Assembly: GCA_036873755.1 (NCBI GenBank)
Contig: JAVTVY010025290.1
Span: forward strand, 1-64,000
Direction: 5' to 3'
DNA from: Hanleya hanleyi
Taxonomy: Eukaryota; Mollusca; Polyplacophora; Lepidopleurida; Hanleyidae
Length of the DNA stretch: 64,000 nucleotides
A program made the position numbers and the translations under genes. Every line of letters starts with the position of its first letter. The stretch's first letter is position 1. This document shows positions 1 to 11,600 of the stretch, piece after piece. The notes beneath the pieces are model-generated. The model searched no databases. It was not told where the DNA came from and worked only from the letters and a program-made list of their open reading frames with translations.

Positions 1-464
1 GCACGCATCTTTGCAGCCCTCGCAATTCACTGCAGCAATCGGCACTGCCGCAGAGTTTGCCGCAGTAAAACCGTCCATCCACGGCAAAAAAAATGCCGCA
101 GACGTCTGATTTTCCGATTTGAAAAATTATCGTGGAGCCAATGTTTTTATCAGATGGGCATTGTAATTTGAACAAGTGAACATATTATAAAAAAACAAGA
201 CGCAATCGAGCGTAGGTGTAAGCCGGTTTCATGGAGGTTCCCATTCCAATTGTTCACATCACAATGCATTGCGTGCTAAAGGCGGGGTAGCCAAATGCTG
301 AACACGCTGCAAGCGAGAAATCTAGGTCAGTCTAACCGCGGGAAATCCACGCCTCTGGTGAAAGTGAAAGCTTTGACAGTCAGCCAAAACTGAAAGTACA
401 GGCAGGGAGGCTGCCGCGATGGTGAAGAAAAAGACCGTAGACGGTTGGGGGCTCACATAACCCC

Positions 465-610
465 ATCGACAACTCGCCAATGGCGACTAAAAAATGACAA
501 CTGGCGACGGAATTGTTCAGTTACTCGCCAATGTGTCGATTAAAAAATAGAGTAAATCGCCAAAGTGGCGAGTGAATATTTGTTACATGAAGTGTTTAGT
601 CGCCAAAGTA
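465..610. repeat. Short CGCCA/TGGCG inverted motifs
   Basis: At least six TCGCCA or TGGCGA motifs lie in about 145 bp, including CTCGCCAATGGCGA and TCGCCAAAGTGGCGAG, which are small palindromes. They look like the end region of an old MITE or a local duplication. No ORF is supported. The rest of positions 1-650 shows no recognisable gene: the only candidate start, near 420, gives a peptide of 13 codons. Confidence 0.4.
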
Positions 611-649
611 ATTTTGTGTTTAGTTTATCAGGCAGCGAAATCCGAGCAG

Positions 650-719
650 GCCGAAAATTAGCTAAATAATATATAGCCCTCTAGTATGAGGGCTATATAT
701 TATTTAGCTAGCCGAAAAT
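650..719. repeat. Perfect 23-bp-arm palindrome flanked by 9-bp direct repeats
   Basis: The left arm (659-681) and the right arm (688-710) are exact reverse complements separated by the 6-nt loop TAGTAT. The palindrome is flanked on both sides by the direct repeat GCCGAAAAT (650-658 and 711-719). An insertion of a foldback sequence with target duplication, or a template-switch event, would give this arrangement. No tail, terminator gene or ORF accompanies it. Confidence 0.85.
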
Positions 720-1521
720 GTACAGGAAATAATGACAGAGAATAATGTCGACGATATACAGACATGGGGAAATCTTAGTCTATTTACAGACCGCACATGG
801 TCTGATGTAATATCTGGGATACCTGACCAAATTATATTTTGACTGGGCACGTGAAACCATGTGCAGGCTGGCATGGACGAGTCTATTTTGCGTGACACAA
901 TAAGATCATGTGCTCGCCCCAGAAAAGGTAATTCGCGACCCGCTGACTGTTCTCAGCCAATGAAATCATCGTAGTAAAAACTTCACGTAAACAAATTTTA
1001 TGAAACAAACTTGGCGGGAATTTGCAAGGTCAATAGTTGAAACGGCCTGTCCCATTCCAGTGCAAAGAGGTGATACGCCTAAAAGCACGACATGTGCGTT
1101 TTGACTTCAGTGTCTTCAGTCACATCAGCTCAGTAATTTGGTATGCGTAACCGACACACGAATGATCGTCTCGTTCACGCAAACTGTCGAGACGAGGGTA
1201 CTCTGCATATGTTTTTTTTTTCTCTCTCGTTTTTCAAACTAACAATGGATTATCATGTTGTTGGAAACAAGTCTGTCATTTTATTACATGGAAACGTCGT
1301 TCTGGATTGACGAGTGAATAAAACGCCAGCATCAATGTCTATTGACATCTCCCCGTAGCTGAAATGAAATACTCAACTGCTCCCATGCTGTAGTCAAAAT
1401 GTATGGGACAAGTCCAGCAGGTCTGAAGAAATGAAATAATGGCTCCCTCGACAAAGGAGTTGTGCACAAACTAACTATTACGCCAAATCCCTGAAAGGGA
1501 CAAGCAGTGGAAAACACTTAT
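720..1521. other. Non-coding stretch, nothing recognised
   Basis: AT-rich sequence with stop codons in all frames. Only short chance ORFs of about 60 codons are present, and none shows a family motif. No repeat recognised elsewhere in the window occurs here. Confidence 0.6.
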
Positions 1522-1876
1522 GGTCAATTCCATGCTACTTGGACAAATAGCAAAAAATAAAAGTTTCTTAAATATGCTATTTGGTGATCAATTATTATTG
1601 TTGGTGTTTTACTTGGCATACATTTAAATTTTCGCATAAATAGCTCCAGCACAGATTAAAGCATTTTTTAAACCCAATAAGGAATTTTCATTTTTTGGAC
1701 GGATATTAAACTCTAAATTGCCCTAATTGTTTTCCTGTGTTGTAGTAATTGTAATTGAGAAAACTGTTAATATTTCTAACCAATGGACCATTGTGACTTG
1801 TCAAAAGTCATTGGCTTTCATGAGTCTTAAGTAAATAATGTCACTGAAGCCAAATGTTAACCCAAGTTGTGCTGAT

Positions 1877-2073
1877 GTAACGTGAGTGACAAAATATGCA
1901 TTTCTTTTGACTATCTCTTCAACAGTTTTTAATTCAATTTAGCTGCTTTCATCTCAGCATCTGTCAGGTATTTAGAACATATATACAAAGAATTGTGATC
2001 ATACACTTGACACTTAGTGCTAGTCAGCTCACTGAAGTTGGTAACGTGAGTGACAATATGTAACGTGAGTGAC
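1877..2073 (+). repeat. Left subterminal motif cluster GTAACGTGAGTGAC x3
   Basis: Exact copies of the 14-mer lie at 1877-1890, 2041-2054 and 2060-2073, all in the same orientation. The surrounding sequence is not repeated, so selection or a binding role is more plausible than simple tandem duplication. Confidence 0.8.
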
Positions 2074-3223
2074 AGAAGATGGCTGAAGTCACTGATGTCA
2101 TCAATTGCAATTGGTGCAATAATAGGGGTGTAGAACATTTCGTTCTCTCTTAGAGGCTTTGCAGATCGAAGCACTACCTTCTTGGTAGCTACAAACAACT
2201 TGACAGAACTGATTTAAGACCTCCTATAATTACTTGAGGTTCATAAAATCCATGTCCAGAAGAGATTTTTGGATGCTGAAATGATATGTCCAAGAATGGT
2301 TTCAAATAATATCTTTTAATACAGAAACATAAGAAAGAATTATATATCCAGTCAAATAGTTCTTTGATGACCTAATGAACTAGAAATATCACACAAAATA
2401 AGGAATCAAATTATTAGGAGAGGCACCTGAAGTTAGTACATGTAAGATACCAAGAGAAAAACGTCTGATACTGGAATCACTGTTTGGGCTGAGACAGCCA
2501 TGTGAAATAGGCAGGAGTTGTATTTCCGAAATAGGGTGGTCATAAGACTGAAGTTAAACATCACGATCGCTAAAAGGGAGTATCATCAAAAGTCAAATTT
2601 AGTAGGCAGTATAGGCATACTTTCAGCATTTCCTTAGAAATAATATAAGGGCTGCAAATATGGGATTCGAACTTGGGGTTACTTTCGAAGCGCTATACAC
2701 AAGGATGTGTTAGAGTTCCCTTAGTTGAATACAGGAAGTATCAGTTGAAGTAAGCAGCAGGCAAACTTTTCAGTACTTTTTCAAGAAATGTTAAGGCAGC
2801 AAATACTGTCAAACCTGGGGAATCGGACATAGGGTTAGTTCCGAACTGCTAAATGCAAAACCATGTTAGGGTTATAGTTTCCTTAGGTGAACACCTAGGG
2901 AGTATCACTTATAGTAAGCAGTAGATGGTCAAATCTGAGACACACTGTTTACTACACCAGGGAACAAATTATGAGGAAGTTCTGTTGAGCAACCCAGTCC
3001 CTGTGGATATTTCACATTTTCAGACTGGCATTGAATAGACAGAGCTACATTACTTGATCATAATAATCTTGGATTCAAAGAGATTTCATTAAGCAACAGA
3101 TGTTAAATGCATTCCCACTTGTGTGTTCAAATTTGTGCAACAACTCGAAAAGGATCTAGTTCAGTTTGACAAATCAATTATACTGTTCAAATGTTGCCAA
3201 CATTTTGAGGAAATACTGAATAC

Positions 3224-4940
3224 ATGAGCAGTGTGCCTAACGTCACAGGACCTACGAAGTACAGTACGCATTAGGACTCGAACGCGAACTGAACTCTTGG
3301 AAATCCCCACCCCCAGTTGAAATCCTGCCTATATTAAGATGGGCACCGCCCAAGTCAGAATCGCCAGTGATTTTCATCAAAAATCACCAGAAATTTCCAT
3401 CAAAAGTAGGTCAGCTCAGAACTTGTTGGTAACAGTCTCCTAATGCGCCTTCATTCCAAAAATAAATAACGATCACCGATTTAATTTTACAATTTTTTAA
3501 TTAAAGGAAACAGATTGAATAATATAGGTTCAGTAGATTTCAAGCTTTACGTGTGAAAATACATTTACATTTCTTTAATGGTTTTCAGTGCCCTTGTCCA
3601 GGATCAAAACAACTTTTTGAATCACATTATTTTCCCAACAATACATCAAATTTTTATATATAGTACTATAGTAGAAAGGTAGCATTTATGTAGTTTACGG
3701 TAATTCAACTCAAGACCAACACCTTCTATGCACAAGATAATAATGATTCTATGTCATTCTCCTGAGCATAACCGGTACAAAGACGAATAAATAGCGTCTC
3801 TACATCACATTGTTATCTAGATATATGAGACAACACATTTTCATCGGCAATCTGATGAATGTACTATTCCGGTTTTCTTGTTTCACATTATATTCTATGG
3901 CGGTTGATCGGTGATTTTGTTCATTGATAAACGTTAAACCACCTCAGCTTCGTTGTGTGAATCGGAATTGCATTGCTGTGACACACCAACACACTCCGTG
4001 GCAGTGATTCTGTATCCCCTAATCAAGGAATCAAAATGGATCAAGATTTCAAATGACAAGAGAAATTTAGACAATTTAGTTTACACATGTAATTTTTTGT
4101 TCAAATTATATCCAAGTGTGATATATAGTCAATATTCAAGAGGTACAAAAAAACCCCAAAGTATGTCTCATATTTTCACATCCATGCCAAGAAATACTGC
4201 ATTGAAAAGGGTCCATTTAGCCTACCCTGTTTTATCGCTCTAATCAGCAAATGGCGGGGTCATATTTCTGCTGTCAAAATTGTATTTCCCTCCAAAGTCT
4301 TAACCCTTGAATCCAAGTCACACTCTCTGATGCAAAGTAATGATTGTCCTAACTATCCGATTAGCACATTATGAACATGTCTTTGGTCATAGTGTACATA
4401 TCATAACTCACATCAATGTTTTCTGCTATATTATTTCAATGATTATGATATGGTTTAACAATTTAAATTATGCAAACCGCGCTGATTGTTTGAGGGTATA
4501 TGCAGTAGGCCTATGCTGTCGGGCAATTGTGGAATTGTCCCAGATGCACGTTAAGATTAACCTCAGTAATAGGGCCATGTGGCATACAGTGGAATGTGAA
4601 TCAATGACAGGGTATTTTTAGCAGCAGTGGGTAATTTGACCTGAATTTGAAGCCTGATGTGGTCAATGATGAAATGTTTGGATGTGAAATAGGATACACG
4701 TTAAAGGCTACAGTTTACATATATCTATAACAATATACTGAAGTGTTAATTATAAATCTAATTTTAATCAGAATTATTTCAGATCAGAACTTGCTGGTAA
4801 CAATGCCCTAATGCACGTTCATGCCAAAAATAAAGGTTCTAATGTCAATGGTTCTCCTTATTTTGCCGACGAAAGGATTCGTATGGACTCACTGACTCAT
4901 TACCGGACAATTTGCGATCTGTAGCCTACTTCGTAGGAAC
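3224..4940 (+). mobile_element. Dispersed element family, copy A (nested)
   Basis: The copy starts around GCAGTGTGCCTAACGTCACA and CCTACGAAGTA, and ends in CCTACTTCGTAGGAA, so the ends are inverted over CCTACGAAGTA. Near-identical blocks occur at 15,327-16,692 and 35,455-37,119 in the same orientation. A motif around CAGAACTTGYTGGTAACA occurs near both ends (near 3418 and 4787) as an internal direct repeat. The interior has no convincing gene: the 96- and 93-codon ORFs at 3953-4243 and 4340-4621 lack family motifs and are not kept in the other copies. The copy sits inside the 1522-5744 element, so it inserted later. Confidence 0.7.
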
Positions 4941-5327
4941 ATGTATAATGAAGCAACTTTGACTGAATGATGCGGAAGGGATGCCTACATAAAATCGCTC
5001 TTTACATGTACCGGTATTAAAGAATCTTTGATCATTACATGAGTATCATTTCTCCTATAGCTTGATAATTGTATAAGCTTATATGCCATAATCCAAACAT
5101 ATGCACGATTTACCAGAGGTTTTGGTAATGTTATAAGACAGAATGTATCACTACATGACATAATTGACTGGAAATAATCACTGGACATGAATTTCCAGTG
5201 ATCAATGGGGCTTCAAATCCCCCAGTCATATTGTAAACTGAAAACAATCACTTTGTTTTGTTGTTTGAAATGTTATTTCTGAACAAAAAACAATAAGTCT
5301 TCTTATTGAGGTCCACTGAATTGTACA

Positions 5328-5732
5328 GTAACGTGAGTGACGTAACGTGAGTGACGCAGGTTTCTTGTCGTTTGGTGCTGATGACAGCTAATACACTTAT
5401 ACTGTTGACTTAATAATGTTACTGCTGCTTAGACGTGGTGGCTGCCCAATTATGGAAATGGTTGTTTGTTTATTGAAAATTAAAGCCAGAGCTAATTTCA
5501 AGAATAAATTTGGTACTAAAATTTTCATGTCCTTTTTCATGTAACGTGAGTGACGAGTGCTAAAACTTCACTTGGATACAGGGCTTCATACAAGTTTGAA
5601 CAATATTTATTTGTTGGTGTACACTGTGGCCAGGGCTGCCTGCATGCACAGTATGTCCACTTATAATTGATGACTTGAAGATTGACAAGCAATTATATAT
5701 CTGAAAAAGACTAAAAGTGTAACGTGAGTGAT
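5328..5732 (+). repeat. Right subterminal motif cluster GTAACGTGAGTGAC x4
   Basis: Copies lie at 5328-5341, 5342-5355 (directly abutting), 5541-5554 and 5719-5732 (last base changed). All have the same orientation as the three left copies. The final copy ends two bases before the right terminal repeat. Confidence 0.8.
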
Positions 5733-5748
5733 GTGGAATTGACCTTAT

Positions 5749-6904
5749 ATCTTTGTCCTACCATATCATCTGTTTATTAAAGAAAATGAGACATCGGAAA
5801 TATCATTCAAATTGCCGTTAAATTATTTTCTATTGATCAAGTAGGCGCCTCAAAATGGCCAGTTAACGGGCATTTTCGCCTCCAACCTCCGGCTAATGAG
5901 AACCCGGTTAGTGACTTCCGATCATAGTTCTATGATAAGGAGAATTCGCAATAACAAAAACTGAACTTTTGTATTTTACTTCGTGTCAACGTGTATCATT
6001 GGTCACGATTTAGGAGACTACTCTGCGGATTGCAATGGTAAAATGTTATTACAGACGAGTCATGATGATGATCAAATTATAATAATAAATATCATACAAA
6101 TCAAACAATTTGCTGGAATTGCTCGCGGTGTGAGACGCTCTGCCCCAGGGGCAGAAGGCAGTGGCAGAAGGCCGTCTATATGGCTTCTACGTGCACAGCT
6201 GAGATGGGGGATGGAAAACATGAAAGAAAAAAAAAAATGCCGTGGAAAAGACCATTTTTGCCGCAGAAAATCGTCTTTTCCACGGCATTTTTTTTTGCCG
6301 AGGTAAAAATCTGAATTGTGAGGGCTGTCTTTGCCAGATTCGTTTTTCTCAAATTCAAATGTCTCTTTAATATCTTTCGGCCATAATTCACAGGAATAAA
6401 CTGAAATCGGCTTTCCTTTCTCAGAAAGTGAGTCCTTCTCCACGCTCATCATGACTTTCGGAATTATTGAAGACGAACAGACAGACTTTCAAGGTCAGAT
6501 GCTAGCATGGAGTCCGGAAAATGTGCGTGGAAATTTCACATGAATTGTAATTACTTCACCGTAAATGCAATAAAAGGCAAACGAATTCATATCTACACAT
6601 GGGAAGAGATCTTGTGATTATTTTGATTGATATGAACAGTGACGGCATCAGTAATTTGCAACGAACTGCCAATATTCTTTGTTTACCGGTATTGCAGTTA
6701 CGGAAGAATTGTCTCCCTTTAGCGCATTACTTTATGGCAGGCTTAATTCCGTTGCCGTATACGCAAATAGTCCGATAATTTGGTGGATAATGCGCTTGGA
6801 GCGAGTTTTGGACTTCCTGTTTTGCTGATCGTCGAAGATAATCAAGTTTGTGTCATTTTCAAGAGGATTAAAAGTATACAATTATTTTTAATTTGACTTC
6901 ATGT
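5749..6904. other. Non-coding, with one strong A/T-ended hairpin
   Basis: The region holds a hairpin with 24-bp arms at 6229-6252 and 6273-6296 (A9-TGCCGTGGAAAAGAC against its complement) and a 20-nt loop. The arms keep ORFs open on both strands (5983-6306 plus and 6072-6452 minus), but neither has a recognised domain and both look like by-products. A TGCCGCAG motif in the loop also recurs at 30-110. Otherwise I see nothing. Confidence 0.55.
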
Positions 6905-6994
6905 TACAGGAATCCACTTGGATTCTCGTATGGCGAATTTACGGGAATAATAAGAGAATCGGATTCCCGGATTCCCGTCGACAAACGAGCCCTG
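6905..6994. mobile_element. MITE fragment of the CAGGGCTY..ACGGGAATC family
   Basis: The right end ACGAGCCCTG and the interior GAATCGGATTCCCG match, on the same strand, the right part of the fuller copy at 42,742-42,936. The left terminus is not clear, so this is called a fragment. Confidence 0.5.
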
Positions 6995-7356
6995 CACTCT
7001 TTGGAACTCATCTGAAAAGGAATGTCATTTCCTGTTCTGGATAGCTATCACCCTACTGAATCGACAAGCATGATTGTAGGTAAACACTGCCGGTCATGTG
7101 TCAAATCACAGTCAATGGTAGGTTTTTCGGTGCTTTCGTTATCAAGCGTGGGCGTGTGTCTGACCAGACGACAGTGACCACAGCCGAAAATAAACGATTT
7201 TCAGCATATCGATGACAGGTATGGTTACTGGTCTCCAGTCATTTTTTGATGGAGAGATATCGTACTATATTGTCACCAAATGTAGGGTTATTACTATTTC
7301 AAGTTAACAAAATTTTTAAACATATTTGTGGCGAGAGATGTTTTTAGGTGTTGGTG

Positions 7357-7692
7357 GACAGTCCATGGACGGTAGGTATTAGCATCGAATTATAGTGTGA
7401 GGAAATGAGCGCAAAATGAACACGTGGGAACTTACTACCTGCCTCATGTATCACGGACTCATTCATCTCTCGATTCCTTTCACTTGTGTATTTAAGAGGA
7501 GTATGAACCATTAATAGTTTATTCTCTGTCTGTTCGATATTACGACAGTCCATGGTATCATCATCGGATCGATCGACAGTCCATGGTAGGTCAAAATACA
7601 GTCAGTCCGAACTGACGTGAACCGTGTAACCTTGGCCAATGATTCGCCAAATGGACTGTTGCCAAGATAAATGGTAGCTACCATGGACTGTC
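7357..7692. repeat. GACAGTCCATGG repeated four times
   Basis: The 12-mer occurs exactly at 7357-7368, 7544-7555 and 7574-7585, and inverted at 7681-7692. A diverged copy is near 7773. Spacing is irregular and there is no gene. The flanks from 6995 to 7340 and from 7811 to 9036 are AT-rich non-coding DNA with stops in every frame. Confidence 0.65.
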
Positions 7693-9036
7693 GACATATC
7701 TGATATACAATCATATGTTGCCTCATTATAACATAGCAGCTGTTATCCGGCTTCAATGTGGAGTGATCCAATCTACAGTTCATGGTCGCATGACAAATGG
7801 ACTGGTGCATTCACCTACAATCATACTTGTCGATTCAGTAGGGTGGCTATGTTAGTCGTGTGTCTGGCTGTTGCTATCAGGATACAATGTAGCTTACATG
7901 TATGTACTACCTGCTCTCATTAGGTGACACAGGATATGCCATGTCAGGCAATGTGACAGGCTATAGAGCCATTTGCGTCACTGGCATATGCCACTCCTGA
8001 GGAACTTGTGCCTTAACTTTGTGACATGGTCATGGTCACAGTTTGAACCAATTTGATCTACATGTACATTTAAAATAATACAGGCCAAGATATCCCAGGT
8101 TTAATAACTTGAACAAGATCAAATCAACTTCCTTCTAGCCTTATTGAATTGTCTTTTTTTTAGTAGGTCATAATGTACATGTATGAGTTTGTGTTCCTAT
8201 TCCAGTTCATGTGTATTTGCACAAGGCAATGACCAATTATTTTTACACCATAATCCTATTTGTCATTCACCTCATTTAAGAGTTCATTCATCTCAAAGCA
8301 TATGTCATGCAGGACACAGGCATGCCACATGTCATTTCAATGTTGATAAATTAAAATCCTATTCGGTTCCTAATTTTTTCCTGTAGCTGTATCATACCTT
8401 ATGCAGCCCATATTAAGGCAATGTCCAGTGTCCCCCAGTGGTAACCTATCAGACACAGCATGCTAACTGTTGTAAAGAAACGGTCCCTGTCAGTAATTGT
8501 TTATGTAGAGGCTGTGATAGGTCTGTTTGTAGCAATGCATTTGGCTCATTAATGAGATCAGATCATTCGATCTTAAAAGCCACCTACATAAGATTCTACA
8601 TTGACAGAATGTTACAATCTGAATTGTAATAATAAATAATTGATGAAGATTGATGTTACATGTACTTGGACATTGATGATAGGGTTATCATTATTGATTG
8701 CAGATATGGTTGGATGGTCAGTGCAGCCTACATTTTATTGCTAAATTATAATCTTTACAATTTGAAATTTGTATGTACACAGCGACTAAAGGTCTTTGAG
8801 ACATGCTCAATACAATGTCCCACACAGATATATCCACATGTACATGTACAGGCCAAATGCTGTCTGTGTTACATCATGACATATACATGCTCATATTGAA
8901 CAACTCACATTTTACTTCCTCTTACACTATATTTAGGAAGGTCCTATCAACCCTAGGTAAGAATACAATTGAATATATTGTAAATATTTTAGCAATTTCC
9001 CATCAATCAGAGCAGTATCAATGTATATGATCATGC

Positions 9037-11600
9037 TGAGCAAGGTTAAACGAGACATTACTGGATCATATTTATGTAAATGACACCACAAACTTCCCTT
9101 GTTCTGGTGTTGCCAGTGTTGGCCTCTCTGACCACCGCCTTATATATACTGTTCGCAGACTTCGTGGCGGTATTTCCAAAGCTGATAGTCATGTAACGGT
9201 TTCTTACCGTAGTTTTAAAAAATTTGTATTATCAGATTATATCGCAGACCTCTCTGAAGTCCCATGGTCGGTGATAGAAAGTTTTACGGACCCCAACGAT
9301 ACATGGGATGCTTGGAAGAAACTGTTCTTTCAAATTGTAGACAAGCATGCCCCTTTGAGACATCGCAGAGTAAAACAATCATCCGTTCCTTGGATAAACG
9401 ATGATATTTTAAATGCAATACACAGGAGAGACTATTTACTAAGAAAATTTGAGTCGACGAAGGAAGAAATGTGGCACGACTTATATAAAAAGCAAAGGAA
9501 CTATATTGTAGGGCTTACCAAAAGTGTGAAATCAGAGTACTTCAATAGTGCAATTGAAGAGAATAAGTCTAACCCTAAATCGCTATGGAAAACATTGAGA
9601 AACTTGCTCCCAGGTAAAACCTCAGTCGTACCACCTAAGCTGATTATAGACGATCGCGAAATCAACGAAACCGATGATATCTCTATGGAGTTCAACAAAT
9701 ATTTTTCGCACATCGGACAAACTTTGGCTGAATCTCAAACGAACAACTTGGTGGAAGCAGATCATAGTATGCTGCCGCAATGCCTCGACTCTGTTGAGTT
9801 GCCATATATTACGCAGAGTTTTGTGCAAAATGAAATTAACTCTATGTCCAACTCTAAAGCAACTGGATTGGATGGCATTAGTGTCCGTTTACTAAAGGTT
9901 TCATGTCCCGCTATTTTGCCTTCGTTAACATACGTCTTTAACACATCGTTGCGAACAGGAATTGTTCCAACTGACTGGAAGACCGCTAAGGTTTTCCCAC
10001 TGTATAAGTCAGGAGCAAAAACCGATTTGAGCAACTATCGTCCAATCTCCGTTCTTTCGATAGTTAGCAAAGTTATTGAACGTTCAGTTCATAACAGCGT
10101 ATACAGTTTCTTAGAATCCAAGAAATGGTTTACGTCATGTCAGTCTGGATTTCGCCAGGGTCATTCAACTGCTACGGCCTTAATGAAATTGTACGACGAG
10201 TTTCTTCAAAGTCTTGATAGTGGTAAAGTCTGTCTAGCGGTCTTTATAGACCTTAAAAAAGCCTTTGATACGGTAAACCATTCCATCCTTCTAAAGAAAC
10301 TGTATGCCGCTGGAGTTGGAGGTAAGCTATATTGTTGGTTTGAATCTTATCTTTCAGATAGGAGACAATGTGTTTCTATCAAAACATCTGTCACAGAATC
10401 TGAATCCATAAATATTGGCATACCGCAAGGATCTATTCTTGGCCCTCTGATGTTTCTAATATTCGTCAATGACTTACCTGTGTCTACACAGCATTCGTCT
10501 GTTAATATGTTTGCTGATGACACCAGTATACACGTTTCTGATAAGTTGTTACAAACAGCTGTCTATAAAGTGCAGTCTGATCTTGATAGATTATCGGTGT
10601 GGATGAAGAGAAAACAGAGAAAACATATTGAATGCATTAAAAACAGTTTATATGATTATACGTACGCGACAACGAGTACTGGATGTATCTGGTCTCTCTA
10701 TCTATATTGATGGAGCACCAATAGAAAGAGTACACGAAGCAAAAGTACTTGGTGTAACATTTGACACACATCTCACGTTTCAGCCTCACATGACCATATT
10801 GTGTAATAAGATCTCGCGAAAACTTTACTTGTTGTATAAATTAAGAGATAATGTTCCTTTAGATACTTTAAAAATGCTTTATAACGCAATCATTTTGCCC
10901 AATTTTGATTATTGTGACGTCATTTGGGGTAATGCAGACGCTGGGACAATCAACAGACTGGTAAAATTACAAAAGCGGGCAGCCAGAATTATGCTTAAAG
11001 ACCCACCTCGAACACCGACCTCGGAACTTTTCAAAGGCTTACGATGGATTTCCGTGAAACAAAGGATTAACTTTCACAAAGCCGTTATCATGTACAGTTG
11101 ATCGTGGATTATCCCCCAATTATATTTTAGGCTTATTTCAGAAGGTTCCCACCAGAACTAGGGCTGGTGGACGTGGCGATTTAGTATTGCCATGCCTGTG
11201 TTGTGAACTTTTTCGTAAAAGTTTCCAATTTTCGGGTGCAAAAATTTGGAATTCTCTGCCAGTAGAAATTCAAAACTGTGATAGCATCATAACTTTTAAA
11301 CGGCAACTATTGAAATCAAATTTTTTAGAGGATATAAGATTTTAGAAACGCATTCAGTTTTTTACAACTGACAATTGTTCATAAAATATCATATTATGCG
11401 TGCAATTTACAATTGTGCGTTTGTGATAGATTTTAGATTGTGTTAATGTATGTAGGTATGCATGTATGTATGTGTCCATATTTTTATATATATATTTGTT
11501 TTACTAAATTTTACTAACTCTGCCTGGGCCTTAAGGAAGACTAGCTTGTATGCTAATTAAGTTACCCAGAGGAAATAAAGTTATTATTATTATTATTAAT
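9037..11600 (+). mobile_element. 5'-truncated non-LTR retrotransposon (LINE, Jockey/CR1-like clade)
   Basis: The copy begins inside the endonuclease domain (GLSDHR motif at about 9121), runs through a full reverse-transcriptase core and a C-terminal thumb/tail region, and ends in a 3' UTR with GAAATAAAG followed by an (ATT)n tail at about 11,578-11,600. A truncated 5' end plus a short simple repeat at the 3' end is the standard signature of target-primed LINE insertion. A clear target-site duplication was not found. The clade is inferred from the RT motif style and is not certain. Confidence 0.85.
9040..11345 (+). pseudogene. LINE polyprotein remnant: endonuclease C-terminus + reverse transcriptase
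   Basis: One frame is open from about 9040 to 10,710. It starts with the end of an apurinic-type endonuclease (GLSDHRLIY at about 9121-9147), then a linker, then RT blocks: YRPISVLS (about 10,036), SGFRQGHST (about 10,144), FIDLKKAFD with a catalytic Asp (about 10,240), GIPQGSILGP (about 10,420) and FADD with the catalytic Asp pair (10,510-10,521). Near 10,605-10,660 the frame changes, and the thumb region goes on in another frame (10,628-11,101). A second break near 11,100 puts the last ~75 codons, which contain KIWNSLPVEI and end at about 11,345, in a third frame. The catalytic residues are present but the copy cannot make a full protein. Confidence 0.85.

Larger units (their letters stand above)
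1522..5744. mobile_element. 4.2 kb terminal-inverted-repeat element, non-autonomous
   Basis: The ends are the 11-bp inverted repeat GGTCAATTCCA (1522-1532) and TGGAATTGACC (5734-5744). Both are bordered by TTAT (1518-1521 and 5745-5748), which fits a 4-bp target-site duplication. Seven same-strand copies of GTAACGTGAGTGAC lie near the two ends, as subterminal transposase-binding sites often do. A second element family (3224-4940) is nested inside. No transposase ORF is visible, so it would be non-autonomous. The superfamily is not assigned; a 4-bp duplication is known for Chapaev and Academ among others, but nothing here decides. Confidence 0.6.

Noticed and set aside
420..462. Short first exon starting ATGGTGAAGAAAAAGACC as the CSK start
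   Set aside because: It hits a stop after 13 codons, no good donor follows, and it lies 26 kb from the next exon.
1877..5732. CRISPR-like array of GTAACGTGAGTGAC
   Set aside because: Seven 14-mers at irregular distances (0 bp to over 3 kb) in a eukaryotic repeat region, with no cas genes. They fit transposon subterminal sites.
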